A stretch of 64,000 bases of DNA from Emticicia sp031378345 (GTDB lineage: Bacteria > Bacteroidota > Bacteroidia > Cytophagales > Spirosomataceae). The notes beneath the pieces are model-generated. The model searched no databases, was not told the DNA's origin, and saw only the letters and a program-made list of their open reading frames with translations. Made by a program: the position numbers and the translations under genes. Positions 1 through 9,186 of this stretch are shown piece after piece. The stretch covers positions 62,001 to 126,000 of the forward strand of contig JANNDY010000039.1 in assembly GCA_031378345.1 (NCBI GenBank), written 5' to 3'. Within the stretch, counting starts at the first letter, position 1. Each line of letters opens with the position of its first letter.

Positions 1-172
1 CTGCAAAATTTACTGTTTTTGATGAAAATTTAACAAGTTTTGAGCCTTTAATATTGTAATAAAATTTTGTAAATTGCAATTGTATAAAACCTTTTAGTTC
101 CAAAAGTCGTTATTCATAGAACCACAACACTATTAATTCGTAAATCGTACTTCGTAAATCGTAAATTTCCTC

Positions 173-1693
173 ATGTCTTTCGATAAAAATATATTAAAAA
201 TAAAAACTCTGGGTGAACTGAAAGCCAGTGGCTATCGTCCAAAATCTATCAAGCAAGAACTTCGTGATAATTTGGTTGAAAAACTCAAAAATAAAGAAAC
301 AGCTTTCCCAGGAATTTGGGGTTTTGAAGATACCGTTATTCCTGATATTGAAAAGGCAATTCTTTCGATGCACCACATCAATTTATTGGGTTTGCGTGGA
401 CAAGCAAAGACTCGAATTGCCCGTTTGATGGTCAATTTGTTAGATGAATTTGTGCCAATCGTGGAAGGTTCAGAGCTAAACGACGACCCTCTCGAACCAC
501 TTTCTCGCTATGCCAAAGATTTAATTGCCGAACAAGGCGATGCTACAAAAATTGCTTGGTTGCCTCGTGGAGAACGATATAACGAAAAATTAGCTACACC
601 AGATGTGTCAATAGCTGACCTTATCGGTGATGTGGACCCTATCAAAGCTGCAACTTTACGACTGCCATATTCCGACGAGCGAGTGATTCACTTTGGCATG
701 ATTCCACGCTCACATCGATGTATTTTTGTGATAAACGAATTGCCCGATTTGCAGGCAAGAATTCAGGTTTCTTTGTTCAATATTTTGCAAGAAGGCGATA
801 TTCAAATTCGTGGATTTAAGTTGAGAATGCCGCTTGATATTCAGTTTGTTTTTACAGCAAATCCTGAGGATTACACTAATCGTGGCAGTATCGTAACACC
901 TTTGAAAGATAGAATTGATAGCCAAATTGTAACACACTACCCAAAATCCATTAAAATTGGACGAAAGATTACTGAGCAAGAGGCTGTTATAAAAGATGGT
1001 CAGAAAAAAATTGCTGTCAATGACATTTTGAAAGATTTGATAGAACAAATTGCCGTTGAAGCTCGACAAAGCGAATATGTTGATGCCAAAAGTGGTGTTT
1101 CGGCTCGTATGACGATTTCGGCTTACGAAAATCTGTTGAGTTCGGCCGAAAGACGTTCGTTAATTAATGGCGAAAAAAGTGTAAACGCCAGAGTATCAGA
1201 TGTTTATGGAGCAATTGCAGCCATCAATGGTAAAATAGAATTGGTATATGAGGGTGAGGTTGAAGGTCCAGTTTATGTTGCCCAAAGCCTCATCGGGAAA
1301 GCTATGCGTACTGAATTTTTGAAATATTTTCCAAATCCTGAGTCTGTAAAAAAGAAAAAAACAGGTAAAAATCCTTTCAATCAAACCTCCAATTGGTTTG
1401 GTGAAGGAAATGTAATTGATTTTTCAAATGACCTTTCTGACCGAGAATATCGAGCCAGACTAAAAACGATTGAAGGTTTGGAAGAATTGGTAGAAGGCTA
1501 TCACCCACGCTTGGGTGAAGACGATAAATTATTTTTGATGGAATTTGCCTTACATGGTTTGGCTGAATATTCACTCATCAGCAAGCAAAATTTGGATACA
1601 GGTTTGCAATTCAAAGATTTATTAGACAGTATGTTCGACCCAAACAAAATGAAATTTGATGACGATGAAGAAGATGATTTTAGAAAGTTTTGA
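173..1693 (+). CDS. AAA+ ATPase, magnesium-chelatase ChlI/MoxR-like
   Basis: Cytosolic AAA+ ATPase of 506 residues resembling the I subunit of metal chelatases, a family that uses ATP hydrolysis with a VWA-domain partner to remodel or metallate clients. The Walker A-like loop is GLRGQAKT (73-80), the Walker B-like strand is VINELPDL (186-193, Asn before the catalytic Glu), and the sensor-1 segment is FTANPED (about 227-233). The C-terminus is acidic. No VWA partner lies in the window, so the client is unknown. Start is the first ATG after an AT-rich leader; a hairpin terminator follows 8 bases after the stop. The family call is firm, the role is not. Confidence 0.85.
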   Translation: MSFDKNILKIKTLGELKASGYRPKSIKQELRDNLVEKLKNKETAFPGIWGFEDTVIPDIEKAILSMHHINLLGLRGQAKTRIARLMVNLLDEFVPIVEGSELNDDPLEPLSRYAKDLIAEQGDATKIAWLPRGERYNEKLATPDVSIADLIGDVDPIKAATLRLPYSDERVIHFGMIPRSHRCIFVINELPDLQARIQVSLFNILQEGDIQIRGFKLRMPLDIQFVFTANPEDYTNRGSIVTPLKDRIDSQIVTHYPKSIKIGRKITEQEAVIKDGQKKIAVNDILKDLIEQIAVEARQSEYVDAKSGVSARMTISAYENLLSSAERRSLINGEKSVNARVSDVYGAIAAINGKIELVYEGEVEGPVYVAQSLIGKAMRTEFLKYFPNPESVKKKKTGKNPFNQTSNWFGEGNVIDFSNDLSDREYRARLKTIEGLEELVEGYHPRLGEDDKLFLMEFALHGLAEYSLISKQNLDTGLQFKDLLDSMFDPNKMKFDDDEEDDFRKF

Positions 1694-1700
1694 TTTTTCA

Positions 1701-1735
1701 AGAAAGGCTTCGTTTTGAACGAAGCCTTTCTTTTT
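1701..1735 (+). terminator. Intrinsic terminator of the AAA+ ATPase gene
   Basis: 13-bp arms (1702-1714 and 1718-1730) around a short loop, followed by TTTTT. Confidence 0.85.
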
Positions 1736-1791
1736 ATAAGTTTTCATTTTGGCATAAGTTTTGAAGTTCATTTTCAAAATACAAATGTAAA

Positions 1792-2556
1792 ATGAAGAAA
1801 ACACTTCTATTTTCGATTGCTTTCCTTATAATTATTAGGGCAAATTCACAGGATTTGCACTTGAGAGGTATTGCATCTAACTATATTCAAACTGGAAAAA
1901 TCACCAAAAAACTGAGTTATAATATTCACGTTTTGTCTGTTGTGAATACATCTAATTTGAAAATCGGCGAAAAAACCTTTCCTTCAGGGCATGTTCATTT
2001 TATTCCTCATTTATTGCTGAATTATAAACTTACCGACAAATGGAATATTGGTGGAGGCTATGCTTTTGGACGACACAGTATTTTTGGTTTGCGAGAAAAT
2101 GAGCATCGCATAGTTTTACAAAGTACTTATAATCAGCGAGTTAAAAAAATAACTTTAAGTAATCGTGGACGTTTGGAGCTTCGCAGCCCTTTGAATCTGC
2201 AAACTAATATTCGCTCAAATGCTACCATTTTTCGTTATCAATTAGGCTTAAATTATCCTTTTTATGATACCAAAAAATCTAAGTCTGGTTTTTATGCTTT
2301 GGCTTCAAATGAAGTGTTTTTGTACCTCAAAGGGGCAAGCAATGGCCCTGTGAGTTCAAAAAATGGACTTTTGTTGTCAGAAGATTGGGCAAATATTGGA
2401 CTTGGTTATACAACGGGCAAAAATCGAATTGAAATTGGTTACGGTTTTCAGTCGTTGGTTCGCAACCGCAAGCAAGAAATGAGAATCTTGAACCTTCTAC
2501 AACTTTCTTATACGACTTCCCTAAACTGGGGCGATGTGCAATATTGGTATTATTGA
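1792..2556 (+). CDS. DUF2490-like outer-membrane protein
   Basis: 254 residues. An N-terminal signal peptide (about residues 1-19, ending in NSQ) is followed by alternating beta strands such as WNIGGGYAFG, NRIEIGYGF and the terminal WGDVQYWYY. The aromatic C-terminus and strand pattern fit a small outer-membrane beta-barrel, and the sequence resembles DUF2490 proteins of Bacteroidota, whose function is unknown. Monocistronic, with a terminator 32 bases downstream. Confidence 0.7.
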   Translation: MKKTLLFSIAFLIIIRANSQDLHLRGIASNYIQTGKITKKLSYNIHVLSVVNTSNLKIGEKTFPSGHVHFIPHLLLNYKLTDKWNIGGGYAFGRHSIFGLRENEHRIVLQSTYNQRVKKITLSNRGRLELRSPLNLQTNIRSNATIFRYQLGLNYPFYDTKKSKSGFYALASNEVFLYLKGASNGPVSSKNGLLLSEDWANIGLGYTTGKNRIEIGYGFQSLVRNRKQEMRILNLLQLSYTTSLNWGDVQYWYY

Positions 2557-2587
2557 TTTTCTTGAACTTTTTTTTAGTCAAATATAA

Positions 2588-2622
2588 AAACGCTGGACAT
2601 TGTTTTAATGTTCAGCGTTTTT
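2588..2622 (+). terminator. Intrinsic terminator
   Basis: Hairpin with AAACGCTG / CAGCGTTT arms, one mismatched position and a TTTTTT tail, after the DUF2490-like gene. Confidence 0.8.
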
Positions 2623-2954
2623 TGTTTTAAAGTCTATAAATTCCGTGATTATGGAATAATAAGTGGCTTTTTAATGAAAATGCCAAATTGTTTTTTGTTT
2701 TTATTTTTGAGTGAATATTTTATATATGCTACCTTTTGCTAATTTTATAAGCAAAAAAACTAATAATTCAAAAATTGGCACAAGAATTGATTCTCTAAAA
2801 ATTAAAATTAAGGAAAATAATTCCATAAAATTGGAATTTTCTAAAAAAAGTATTTTCTTTGTATCAGCAATTAGAAAATTCTATAAAAAATCGAAATTGT
2901 ACTATTTTCCATTAAATAGTTATGCTTTACGAATCAGAACTTTACCACAAAAAA
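2623..2954. other. AT-rich intergenic stretch, no convincing gene
   Basis: 332 bases between a terminator and the next operon. An 86-codon open frame crosses it (2711-2971), but its Lys/Asn/Ile-rich composition looks like translated AT-rich DNA and it overlaps the next gene's signal peptide. It presumably holds the promoter of the 2955-6665 operon; I could not place it. Confidence 0.5.
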
Positions 2955-3869
2955 ATGAAATCATTTATTAAGTACACACTTGTAGGGCTAATGTGTGCAA
3001 CGTCAAGTGTTTATGCCCAAATGCCCCATGATGCGATTTATATGCCAAAGCAAACTTATTGCATTGCGGCATCTTATAGCAATAGTAGCTGGAAAGAATA
3101 CTGGGAAAATACTTTGAAGCGTGATAACCTCAACATGGGAAAAGTAACTACCCAAAGTGCAATGTTGATGGTTGCCGCAGGAATCACCGACAAATTGAAT
3201 GTCATTGTTGGTTTGCCATACATTTCTACAAAAACAAGTGCTGGAAACCTTATGGGACAAAAAGGCGTGCAAGATGCCTCAGCTTGGTTGAAATATAAAT
3301 TGGTAGAAAAGTCTGGTTTGTCTTTGCATGGTGTTGTTGGAGCATCAATTCCTGTTGGAAATTATGTACCAGATTTTCTGCCAATGTCAATTGGTTTGCA
3401 AGCAAAAACTGCCACAGGAAGGATTCTGATAAACTATTTACACAAATCGGGTATGTATGTAACAGGACACGGAAGTTATATTTTGCGTAGCAATATCAAA
3501 GTTGATAGAGATGCCTATCAAGCTGATAACCGAGTATACAATACCAATGTAGTAGGTGTGCCAAATGCTACTGATGCCGCTGCAAGGCTTGGTTATATGA
3601 AAGATGGTAGCAGGATTCAAGCTGAAATTTTTGTTGAGCGATTTACTTGTGTTGGTGGAGATAATATTCGCCGAAACGATATGCCTTTTCCAACAAATAA
3701 TATGCAAATGACTAATGCAGGTTTTTATGCAAAATTTCAACCAAAAAACATAGGCTTTAATGTAAGGGTTTCCAAAACTTTGGCAGGATTAAATGTTGGT
3801 CAATCGCTAAGTTATTCAGTAGGATTTTTATATCAACTCAATTATTTCAAGAAAGAAGAGAAAAAATAA
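2955..3869 (+). CDS. Secreted transporter-like outer-membrane protein
   Basis: 304 residues from the chosen start, which begins directly with a signal peptide (about residues 1-21, ending VYAQ). An earlier in-frame ATG at 2922 would put a charged stretch in front of it. The body has amphipathic strands (KLNVIVGLPYIST, GLSLHGVVGASIPVGNY) like phenol-degradation-type barrel proteins and ends YSVGFLYQLNYFKKE. First gene of a likely operon with the vanadium-peroxidase-like lipoprotein and a second barrel protein (5619-6665). Substrate unknown. Confidence 0.65.
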   Translation: MKSFIKYTLVGLMCATSSVYAQMPHDAIYMPKQTYCIAASYSNSSWKEYWENTLKRDNLNMGKVTTQSAMLMVAAGITDKLNVIVGLPYISTKTSAGNLMGQKGVQDASAWLKYKLVEKSGLSLHGVVGASIPVGNYVPDFLPMSIGLQAKTATGRILINYLHKSGMYVTGHGSYILRSNIKVDRDAYQADNRVYNTNVVGVPNATDAAARLGYMKDGSRIQAEIFVERFTCVGGDNIRRNDMPFPTNNMQMTNAGFYAKFQPKNIGFNVRVSKTLAGLNVGQSLSYSVGFLYQLNYFKKEEKK

Positions 3870-3926
3870 ATATACATTGGTCTGTGTAACACGCATAAAT
3901 CGGAGAAATTTAAAATTTTAAAAAAA

Positions 3927-5474
3927 ATGAAAAATATTAATATAAAATCTATCTTAATCTTCACTGGGCTTGCCATTTTGGGAACATCTTGCGACAAAAA
4001 CATCACAGAGCCTCTAAAAGAAGCATATATTCCTACAAAATTAGATGAAAAAGCAGGGACTTGGAAAACCTATATTCTCGCAAATTCGGCAGAAGTTGCG
4101 GTAGCAGCTCCAAAAGCAGCTACTGATGCAGCATATTTAAAAGAATTAGATTCTTTGAAAAACAAAATTTTGCCTGTGCTTACTCCCACAAATAAAGATG
4201 CAATCGTTTATTGGGGTGCAGGAGCAGTTTATCGTTGGAATGAAATCGCTCGTGAGTTGGCAGCACGTTATAATCTTGCTCCTGCATATAATGTAGAACA
4301 AGGAAAATATCCCGTGCCAGATGCCGCAAATCCTTTAGAAGAGCCTAAGTTCCCATTTGCCAATCCTCCTTATACCGCACGTGCTTTGGCATATTTGAGC
4401 GTAGCTCAATATGATGCTTTGGTGAGTGCATGGAACTATAAATTCAAGTATAATCGCAAAGCACCATCGAAAAATGATGCTTCAATCTCGGCTTTATTAC
4501 CAGTGTCAGATTTGCCTTCCTATCCATCAGAAGATGCGGTAGTGGCAGGAGCTTCTTACACAATTTTGGTGGCAATGTTTCCGGGAGAAGTACCATATTT
4601 AGATTCAAAATTGGCAGAGGCAAAAAATGTAAGAGTTTGGGCAGGAACAAATGTTCCGAGTGATATTTCGGCAGGAGATGCCCTTGGCAAAGTAGTTGGA
4701 GCAAAAATTATGGCGAAAGCGAAAGTTGATGGCATGAGTGCCGCCAATAATCAAACATTGGTAGCAGGACAAATTGAAGCTGCAAAAGGTCGTGGAGTAA
4801 AAGAAACTTGGTTGAGTCAAGAAAGCCCAATTCGCCCACCGATGTTACCAAACTATGGTGCTGTAACAACTTGGAATTTTGATAAAGCAACAATGGCAAA
4901 AATTCGCCCTGTATTACCTTATATAGTAGGTTCGGCAGAATGGCAAAAAGAATTTGAAGAGTTAGAAAAAATAAATAAATCTCAAACCCGTGAGCAAGCT
5001 CGCATTGCCAATTATTGGGCAGACGGTGCTGGAAGTTATACACCTCCCGGACATTGGAGTCGTGAAGCTGCAAATCTTTGCTATGAAAATAAATTCAGTG
5101 AAGTAGCAATGGCTCGTGCCTTGGCATTAGTAAATACAGCCTTGATGGATGCAGGAATCGCTTGTTGGGATACCAAATATTATTATTATACGCCACGTCC
5201 GCAACAATTTGGCTTGAAAACTTCGGTTGGTTTACCAAATTTTCCTTCTTATACTTCTGGACATTCAACTTTTTCGGCAGCAGCAGCTACGGTTTTGGGT
5301 TCGATTTTTCCTGCAAAAGCAGCAGAAATGAACGAAAAAGCCAAAGAAGCATCTAATTCAAGAATTTATGGTTTGATTCATTTCCGTGTTGATTGCGAAA
5401 TGGGTTTAGTTCATGGAGCAAAAATTGGTGAGTATGCCATTGCAAGAGGCAAAGCCGATGGGTCAGGGTATTGA
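3927..5474 (+). CDS. Vanadium-dependent haloperoxidase / PAP2-type phosphatase lipoprotein
   Basis: 515 residues. A lipoprotein signal ends at LGTSC (Cys22), so the protein is probably membrane-anchored outside the cytoplasm. The C-terminal part carries the full PAP2/vanadium-haloperoxidase signature: K-X6-RP (K417 to RP 424-425), a PSYTSGH segment (about 442-448), and SR-X5-H-X3-D followed by GL (about residue 475). This family binds phosphate or vanadate and acts as acid phosphatase or halide peroxidase; sequence alone does not decide between them, though length and the large helical N-terminal region favour haloperoxidase-like proteins. It sits between two barrel-protein genes, with 57 bases to the upstream one. 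Confidence 0.85.
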   Translation: MKNINIKSILIFTGLAILGTSCDKNITEPLKEAYIPTKLDEKAGTWKTYILANSAEVAVAAPKAATDAAYLKELDSLKNKILPVLTPTNKDAIVYWGAGAVYRWNEIARELAARYNLAPAYNVEQGKYPVPDAANPLEEPKFPFANPPYTARALAYLSVAQYDALVSAWNYKFKYNRKAPSKNDASISALLPVSDLPSYPSEDAVVAGASYTILVAMFPGEVPYLDSKLAEAKNVRVWAGTNVPSDISAGDALGKVVGAKIMAKAKVDGMSAANNQTLVAGQIEAAKGRGVKETWLSQESPIRPPMLPNYGAVTTWNFDKATMAKIRPVLPYIVGSAEWQKEFEELEKINKSQTREQARIANYWADGAGSYTPPGHWSREAANLCYENKFSEVAMARALALVNTALMDAGIACWDTKYYYYTPRPQQFGLKTSVGLPNFPSYTSGHSTFSAAAATVLGSIFPAKAAEMNEKAKEASNSRIYGLIHFRVDCEMGLVHGAKIGEYAIARGKADGSGY

Positions 5475-5484
5475 CCAAATCGTA

Positions 5485-5548
5485 CCCCTCTGCTTCGCTC
5501 GGGGAACGATTTAACTTCTTTTCCGTTCCCCGAGTGAAGCCGGGGGAA
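5485..5548. repeat. Long imperfect GC-rich hairpin, REP-like
   Basis: Arms 5485-5508 and 5524-5548 pair over about 20 of 24 positions (shared core CTCGGGGAACG) around an AT-rich loop. There is no clear T-run. It shares the string CTTCGCTCGG with the 3' end of the FAD-oxidoreductase gene near 9900, so it may be a dispersed intergenic repeat. Confidence 0.55.
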
Positions 5549-5618
5549 GAGGAAAAGAAATCAAGGGGGAGCAGAAAAACAATAAAAGAAAATTTTCAAC
5601 TAATAAATATTTACAGTA

Positions 5619-6665
5619 ATGAAAAAACTTATCCTTTCAATAGTCTTTTTGATGGCTATTTCAGAAACATTCTCTCAAGGATGTATTGCGGTTCGTTCAA
5701 TGTCAACTGCTAACGGAAACCCGAGTGGTTCGGCTTTTATGAAAGCTGGCGAATTTCAGTTTTCTACTAATTTTCGTAAACTACATTCATATAAGCATTT
5801 TGTGGGAACAGTAGAGCAACCTCACCGTGTTGAACAAAAAACTGAGGTTATCAATGACTCATATAATTTTGATTTTGGATTGACTTATGCCATTACAAAT
5901 CGACTAAATGTTACGCTCAATGTGCCACTTTCTTATAACGACCGTTCTTCACTTTATGAGCATTATGGCAATGGCACACCTGCTGGTTCGAATCCTCGTT
6001 TTCATACCCAATCACAAGGCATTGGCGATATGCGTTTGTCAGCTTCATATTGGTTAATCAATCCAACCAAAGCACCAAAAGGAAATATTGCTATTGGTGT
6101 AGGAATAAAAGCACCAACTGGCAATGCCAATGTACAAGATGAATTCCATAAATTAGATAAAGACAAAAAAGAGTATATTCAAATAAAAGCGGTTGACCAA
6201 TCTATGCAATTGGGCGATAGCGGTTGGGGCGAAAGTATTGATATTCAAGGATATCAGTCATTGTTCAAAAAAGCGACACTTTATTTCAATGCTTTTTATA
6301 TGTTTAGTCCAAAGGAATTAAACAAAGCAACTGGTTTCTCAGTACCTGACCAATTTGGTGCAAGAGTAGGAATGACTTATGCTTTATTTCCAAAGAAAAA
6401 CATAGCTGTTAGTCTGGGCGGACGTTTGGAAGGCTTACCAGCTATTGATGCCATCGGTGGAAGTTTGGGTGGTCGTCGTCCGGGATATATTGTTTCAGTA
6501 GAGCCAGGTATTATTTGGAGTGGACATAAAAGTTCTTTTTTATTAGCAGTTCCTTATGCAGTTGTTAGAGACCGTATTGATACTTGGACGGTAACAGGTT
6601 TCCGTGAAGGCGATGCCGCTTTTGCTGATTATCTGATTTCGGCAACTTACGCTTATCGTTTTTAA
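5619..6665 (+). CDS. Outer-membrane transporter-like barrel protein
   Basis: 348 residues. The signal peptide (about 1-20) ends FSQG. The mature part has repeated barrel strands (YNFDFGLTYAITNRLNVTLNVP, split by short turns) and ends in the aromatic C-terminus ATYAYRF expected of a Bam-inserted barrel. It has a similar general look to the protein at 2955-3869 and probably belongs to the same operon around the haloperoxidase-like lipoprotein, although the 144-base gap contains a large hairpin that could uncouple it. Cargo unknown. Confidence 0.65.
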   Translation: MKKLILSIVFLMAISETFSQGCIAVRSMSTANGNPSGSAFMKAGEFQFSTNFRKLHSYKHFVGTVEQPHRVEQKTEVINDSYNFDFGLTYAITNRLNVTLNVPLSYNDRSSLYEHYGNGTPAGSNPRFHTQSQGIGDMRLSASYWLINPTKAPKGNIAIGVGIKAPTGNANVQDEFHKLDKDKKEYIQIKAVDQSMQLGDSGWGESIDIQGYQSLFKKATLYFNAFYMFSPKELNKATGFSVPDQFGARVGMTYALFPKKNIAVSLGGRLEGLPAIDAIGGSLGGRRPGYIVSVEPGIIWSGHKSSFLLAVPYAVVRDRIDTWTVTGFREGDAAFADYLISATYAYRF

Positions 6666-6695
6666 GAAAAACTAAGTATTTCAAAGTAAAATCGT

Positions 6696-6746
6696 AAGGT
6701 TCGTTTAATTTTGATTTTGAAATCAATGTTAAACGAACCTTTTTTA
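6696..6746 (+). terminator. Intrinsic terminator
   Basis: Perfect 12-bp arms (6696-6707 and 6730-6741, AAGGTTCGTTTA and complement) with a T-run. Confidence 0.85.
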
Positions 6747-6791
6747 ATGCCAGATTAGATTCTTGATTTCTAAAAACCAATTCATAATTGC

Positions 6792-6799
6792 TATATTTG
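6792..6799 (+). promoter_or_regulatory. recR promoter, -7 box TATATTTG
   Basis: Perfect match to the Bacteroidota -7 consensus TANNTTTG, 30 bases before the recR ATG. The -33 element is not clear. Confidence 0.55.
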
Positions 6800-6829
6800 C
6801 ACACTTTTTATTATAGTAAGAAATAATTT

Positions 6830-7435
6830 ATGAATTTTCCCTCCAAATTAATAGAAGAAGCTGTTATTGAAATTTCAAAGCTACCCGGAATAGGCAAAAA
6901 ATCGGCTTTGAGATTGACCCTACATTTGCTCAAAAGAGATGAATCTCAAACACAATTATTGGTAGATGCTCTCATTTCGATGCGAACAAAAACTACTTTT
7001 TGTCGAAAATGCCATAATATTTCTGATGCCGAACTTTGCTTGATTTGTATTTCCCCTCGCCGTGACCAATCTATCCTTTGTATCGTAGAAGATACTCGTG
7101 ATGTACTTGCCATAGAAAATACAGCACAATATCGTGGACTTTATCATATTTTGGGGGGAATTATTTCGCCTTTGGCAGGCATTGGACCTAATGATTTGAA
7201 TATTGAATCTTTACTTAAACGAGTCGAACAAGATACCGAAATTCATGAAATAATTCTCGCCCTTAGTCCAACCATGGAAGGCGATACAACCGCCTTTTAT
7301 TTACAGAAAAAACTTAAAATTTTCAACAAAAAAATAAGCACCATCGCAAGAGGAATTCCTATCGGTGGCGATTTAGAATATACCGACGAAGTAACGCTTG
7401 GTCGAAGTATTTTGAGTAGGATTGCTTATGAGTAA
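6830..7435 (+). CDS. recR: Recombination mediator RecR
   Basis: 201 residues, the usual length for RecR, which with RecF/RecO loads RecA at gapped DNA. The helix-hairpin-helix is LPGIGKKSALRL (18-29), the zinc-binding Cys4 is C58/C61/C70/C73, and the Toprim domain follows (about 80-180; IVEDTRDVLAIE, LSPTMEGDTTAFYL). The C-terminal ARGIPIGGDLEYTDEVTLGRS matches the conserved RecR end, split here by normal variation. Single gene behind its own promoter. Confidence 0.97.
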   Translation: MNFPSKLIEEAVIEISKLPGIGKKSALRLTLHLLKRDESQTQLLVDALISMRTKTTFCRKCHNISDAELCLICISPRRDQSILCIVEDTRDVLAIENTAQYRGLYHILGGIISPLAGIGPNDLNIESLLKRVEQDTEIHEIILALSPTMEGDTTAFYLQKKLKIFNKKISTIARGIPIGGDLEYTDEVTLGRSILSRIAYE

Positions 7436-7483
7436 TACCCCCATCGGACTGCCCTAAAGGGTAGCTTAATAAAAACATTTTTT

Positions 7484-8137
7484 ATGAAATCAAGAATCAA
7501 AATTTGTTGTATTAATTCTCCCCAAGAAGCGAAAGACTCGATCAATTTTGGAGCATCTGCATTGGGCTTGGTGGCTAAAATGCCCAGCGGGCCCGGACCA
7601 ATTTCTGATGAATTGATAAAGACAATTATTGCAAATATTCCACCGCCAATTGCTTCGTTTTTGCTTACCAGTCGTACTGATAGTTTGGAGATAATTTCAC
7701 ATCATCAATCTGTCAATTCGAGTGTTATTCAAATCGTAGATGCTTTAAAATCAGGGAGTTACGAGGATTTTAGAAAATATATTCCTGCTATTAAAATCGT
7801 ACAAGTGATTCATGTTATTGATGAAAAAACGCTTGATGAAGCCCTCGAAATTTCGGAAAAAGTTGATGCTCTTTTGCTTGATTCGGGTAATCCAAATCTT
7901 TCAGTAAAAGAATTGGGAGGCACTGGACGTGTGCATAATTGGGCAATTAGTAGAAAAATTGTGGAGCAATCGAAAGTACCTGTTTTCTTGGCTGGGGGAC
8001 TAAAAGCTGAAAATGTTAGAGCAGCCATCGAAGCAGTTCAACCTTATGGCTTAGACCTATGCAGTGGCGTACGAACCGATGGAAAGTTAGATTTATTCAA
8101 ATTAGAAAAGTTTTTTGAAGAGGTAAATCGAGTTTAA
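7484..8137 (+). CDS. Phosphoribosylanthranilate isomerase-like (TrpF family)
   Basis: 217 residues with TIM-barrel TrpF landmarks: KICCIN at residues 5-10 (KICG in standard enzymes, containing the catalytic Cys), LLLDSG (the catalytic Asp) and AGGLKAENVRAAI, then GLDLCSGVRTDG as phosphate-binding loops. TrpF converts PRA to CdRP in tryptophan synthesis. No other trp genes are adjacent and the active-site loop is KICC rather than KICG, so a related isomerase role is possible. Confidence 0.75.
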   Translation: MKSRIKICCINSPQEAKDSINFGASALGLVAKMPSGPGPISDELIKTIIANIPPPIASFLLTSRTDSLEIISHHQSVNSSVIQIVDALKSGSYEDFRKYIPAIKIVQVIHVIDEKTLDEALEISEKVDALLLDSGNPNLSVKELGGTGRVHNWAISRKIVEQSKVPVFLAGGLKAENVRAAIEAVQPYGLDLCSGVRTDGKLDLFKLEKFFEEVNRV

Positions 8138-8141
8138 AATT

Positions 8142-9104
8142 CTATTGAAAAACACGAATATAATCAACAACTAATTGTTGTGGAAAAATTGCTGAGCCAT
8201 CGGGTCTTCCGGGCCAATCTCCGCCAACTGCTAAATTGAAAATAAAGAAATATTCTTCTTGAAATTCGCTCAATTCAGCTGGAGTTGTATCTATTTCATG
8301 GAATTTTTTATCATCTAAATACCAAACGATTTTCTTTTCGTCCCAAATGATAGAAAAAACATGAAATTCATCATTGAAAACTCCAGAAATTAATTTTGTA
8401 TTTCCACCATATTGGGCATGGCTACCTTTATTGTCCCAATGAACAGTGCCATAAGTGGTATTGTCTTTCCCAGAACCACCAATCATTTCCATTATGTCAA
8501 TTTCGCCACATTTGGGCCAACCTACTGCATTAATATTTTTCCCCAACATCCAAAGTGCTGGCCAAAGCCCTTGACCTTTTGGTAAAGCCGCCCGAATGTC
8601 AACTCTGCCATATTTAAAGTTATATTTTCCTTGAGTAGTCAATCTTGAAGATGTAAAAGACTGACTACCTGCTGATTCAATTTTTGCTTGAATAATCAGA
8701 TATCCATCTTTTACAGTAGTATTTTCTTTTTTATAAAATTGTAACTCATTATTTCCCCAACCATTATTATTCCCTAATTCATAATTCCAGAACTTTTCAT
8801 CTAAGCTTGTTCCATTAAATTCGTCAGACCAAACTATTTTTAAATTTGGATAAGTCATTGGAGTTGAATACCCTTTTGTAGGAATAATTGAACTTTTGTT
8901 GGGATTATCATTGTCATCATTTGAATTTGACACATAACCAGCTGGTGCATCACAAGCCTCGATGCTATTTGTTTTATCACCAAGCCCATCAAAGTCAGCA
9001 TCAAAATACCAAGTTTTTTTGATACAAACAGTTTCTTCTTTTTGACAAGAAATATTGACTGCAAAAAATAAAATTAAAGAAATAAATATTTGAAAGATTT
9101 TCAT
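8142..9104 (-). CDS. Glycoside hydrolase family 16 lipoprotein
   Basis: 320 residues. The lipoprotein signal ends at NISC (Cys20). An acidic segment (about 35-66; DADFDGLGDKTN, SNDDNDN) resembles calcium-binding thrombospondin-type-3 repeats. The catalytic domain (about 85-320) holds EIDIME (201-206), the retaining nucleophile/acid-base motif of GH16 enzymes that cut beta-1,3 or beta-1,3-1,4 glucans and related galactans. Probably surface-exposed. Convergent with the TrpF-like gene, 4 bases away. Confidence 0.92.
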   Translation of the reverse strand: MKIFQIFISLILFFAVNISCQKEETVCIKKTWYFDADFDGLGDKTNSIEACDAPAGYVSNSNDDNDNPNKSSIIPTKGYSTPMTYPNLKIVWSDEFNGTSLDEKFWNYELGNNNGWGNNELQFYKKENTTVKDGYLIIQAKIESAGSQSFTSSRLTTQGKYNFKYGRVDIRAALPKGQGLWPALWMLGKNINAVGWPKCGEIDIMEMIGGSGKDNTTYGTVHWDNKGSHAQYGGNTKLISGVFNDEFHVFSIIWDEKKIVWYLDDKKFHEIDTTPAELSEFQEEYFFIFNLAVGGDWPGRPDGSAIFPQQLVVDYIRVFQ

Positions 9105-9186
9105 TTTAATTTTAGATTAAGATATAAATTAGTTTTAACAAGTTGTTTTGGCAATTTGTTAGATAATTACCAATGTTTTATTTTTT

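Noticed and set aside
2711..2971. 86-codon plus-strand open frame
   Set aside because: Lys/Asn/Ile-rich translation of AT-rich DNA, overlaps the signal peptide of the next gene, no recognisable features.
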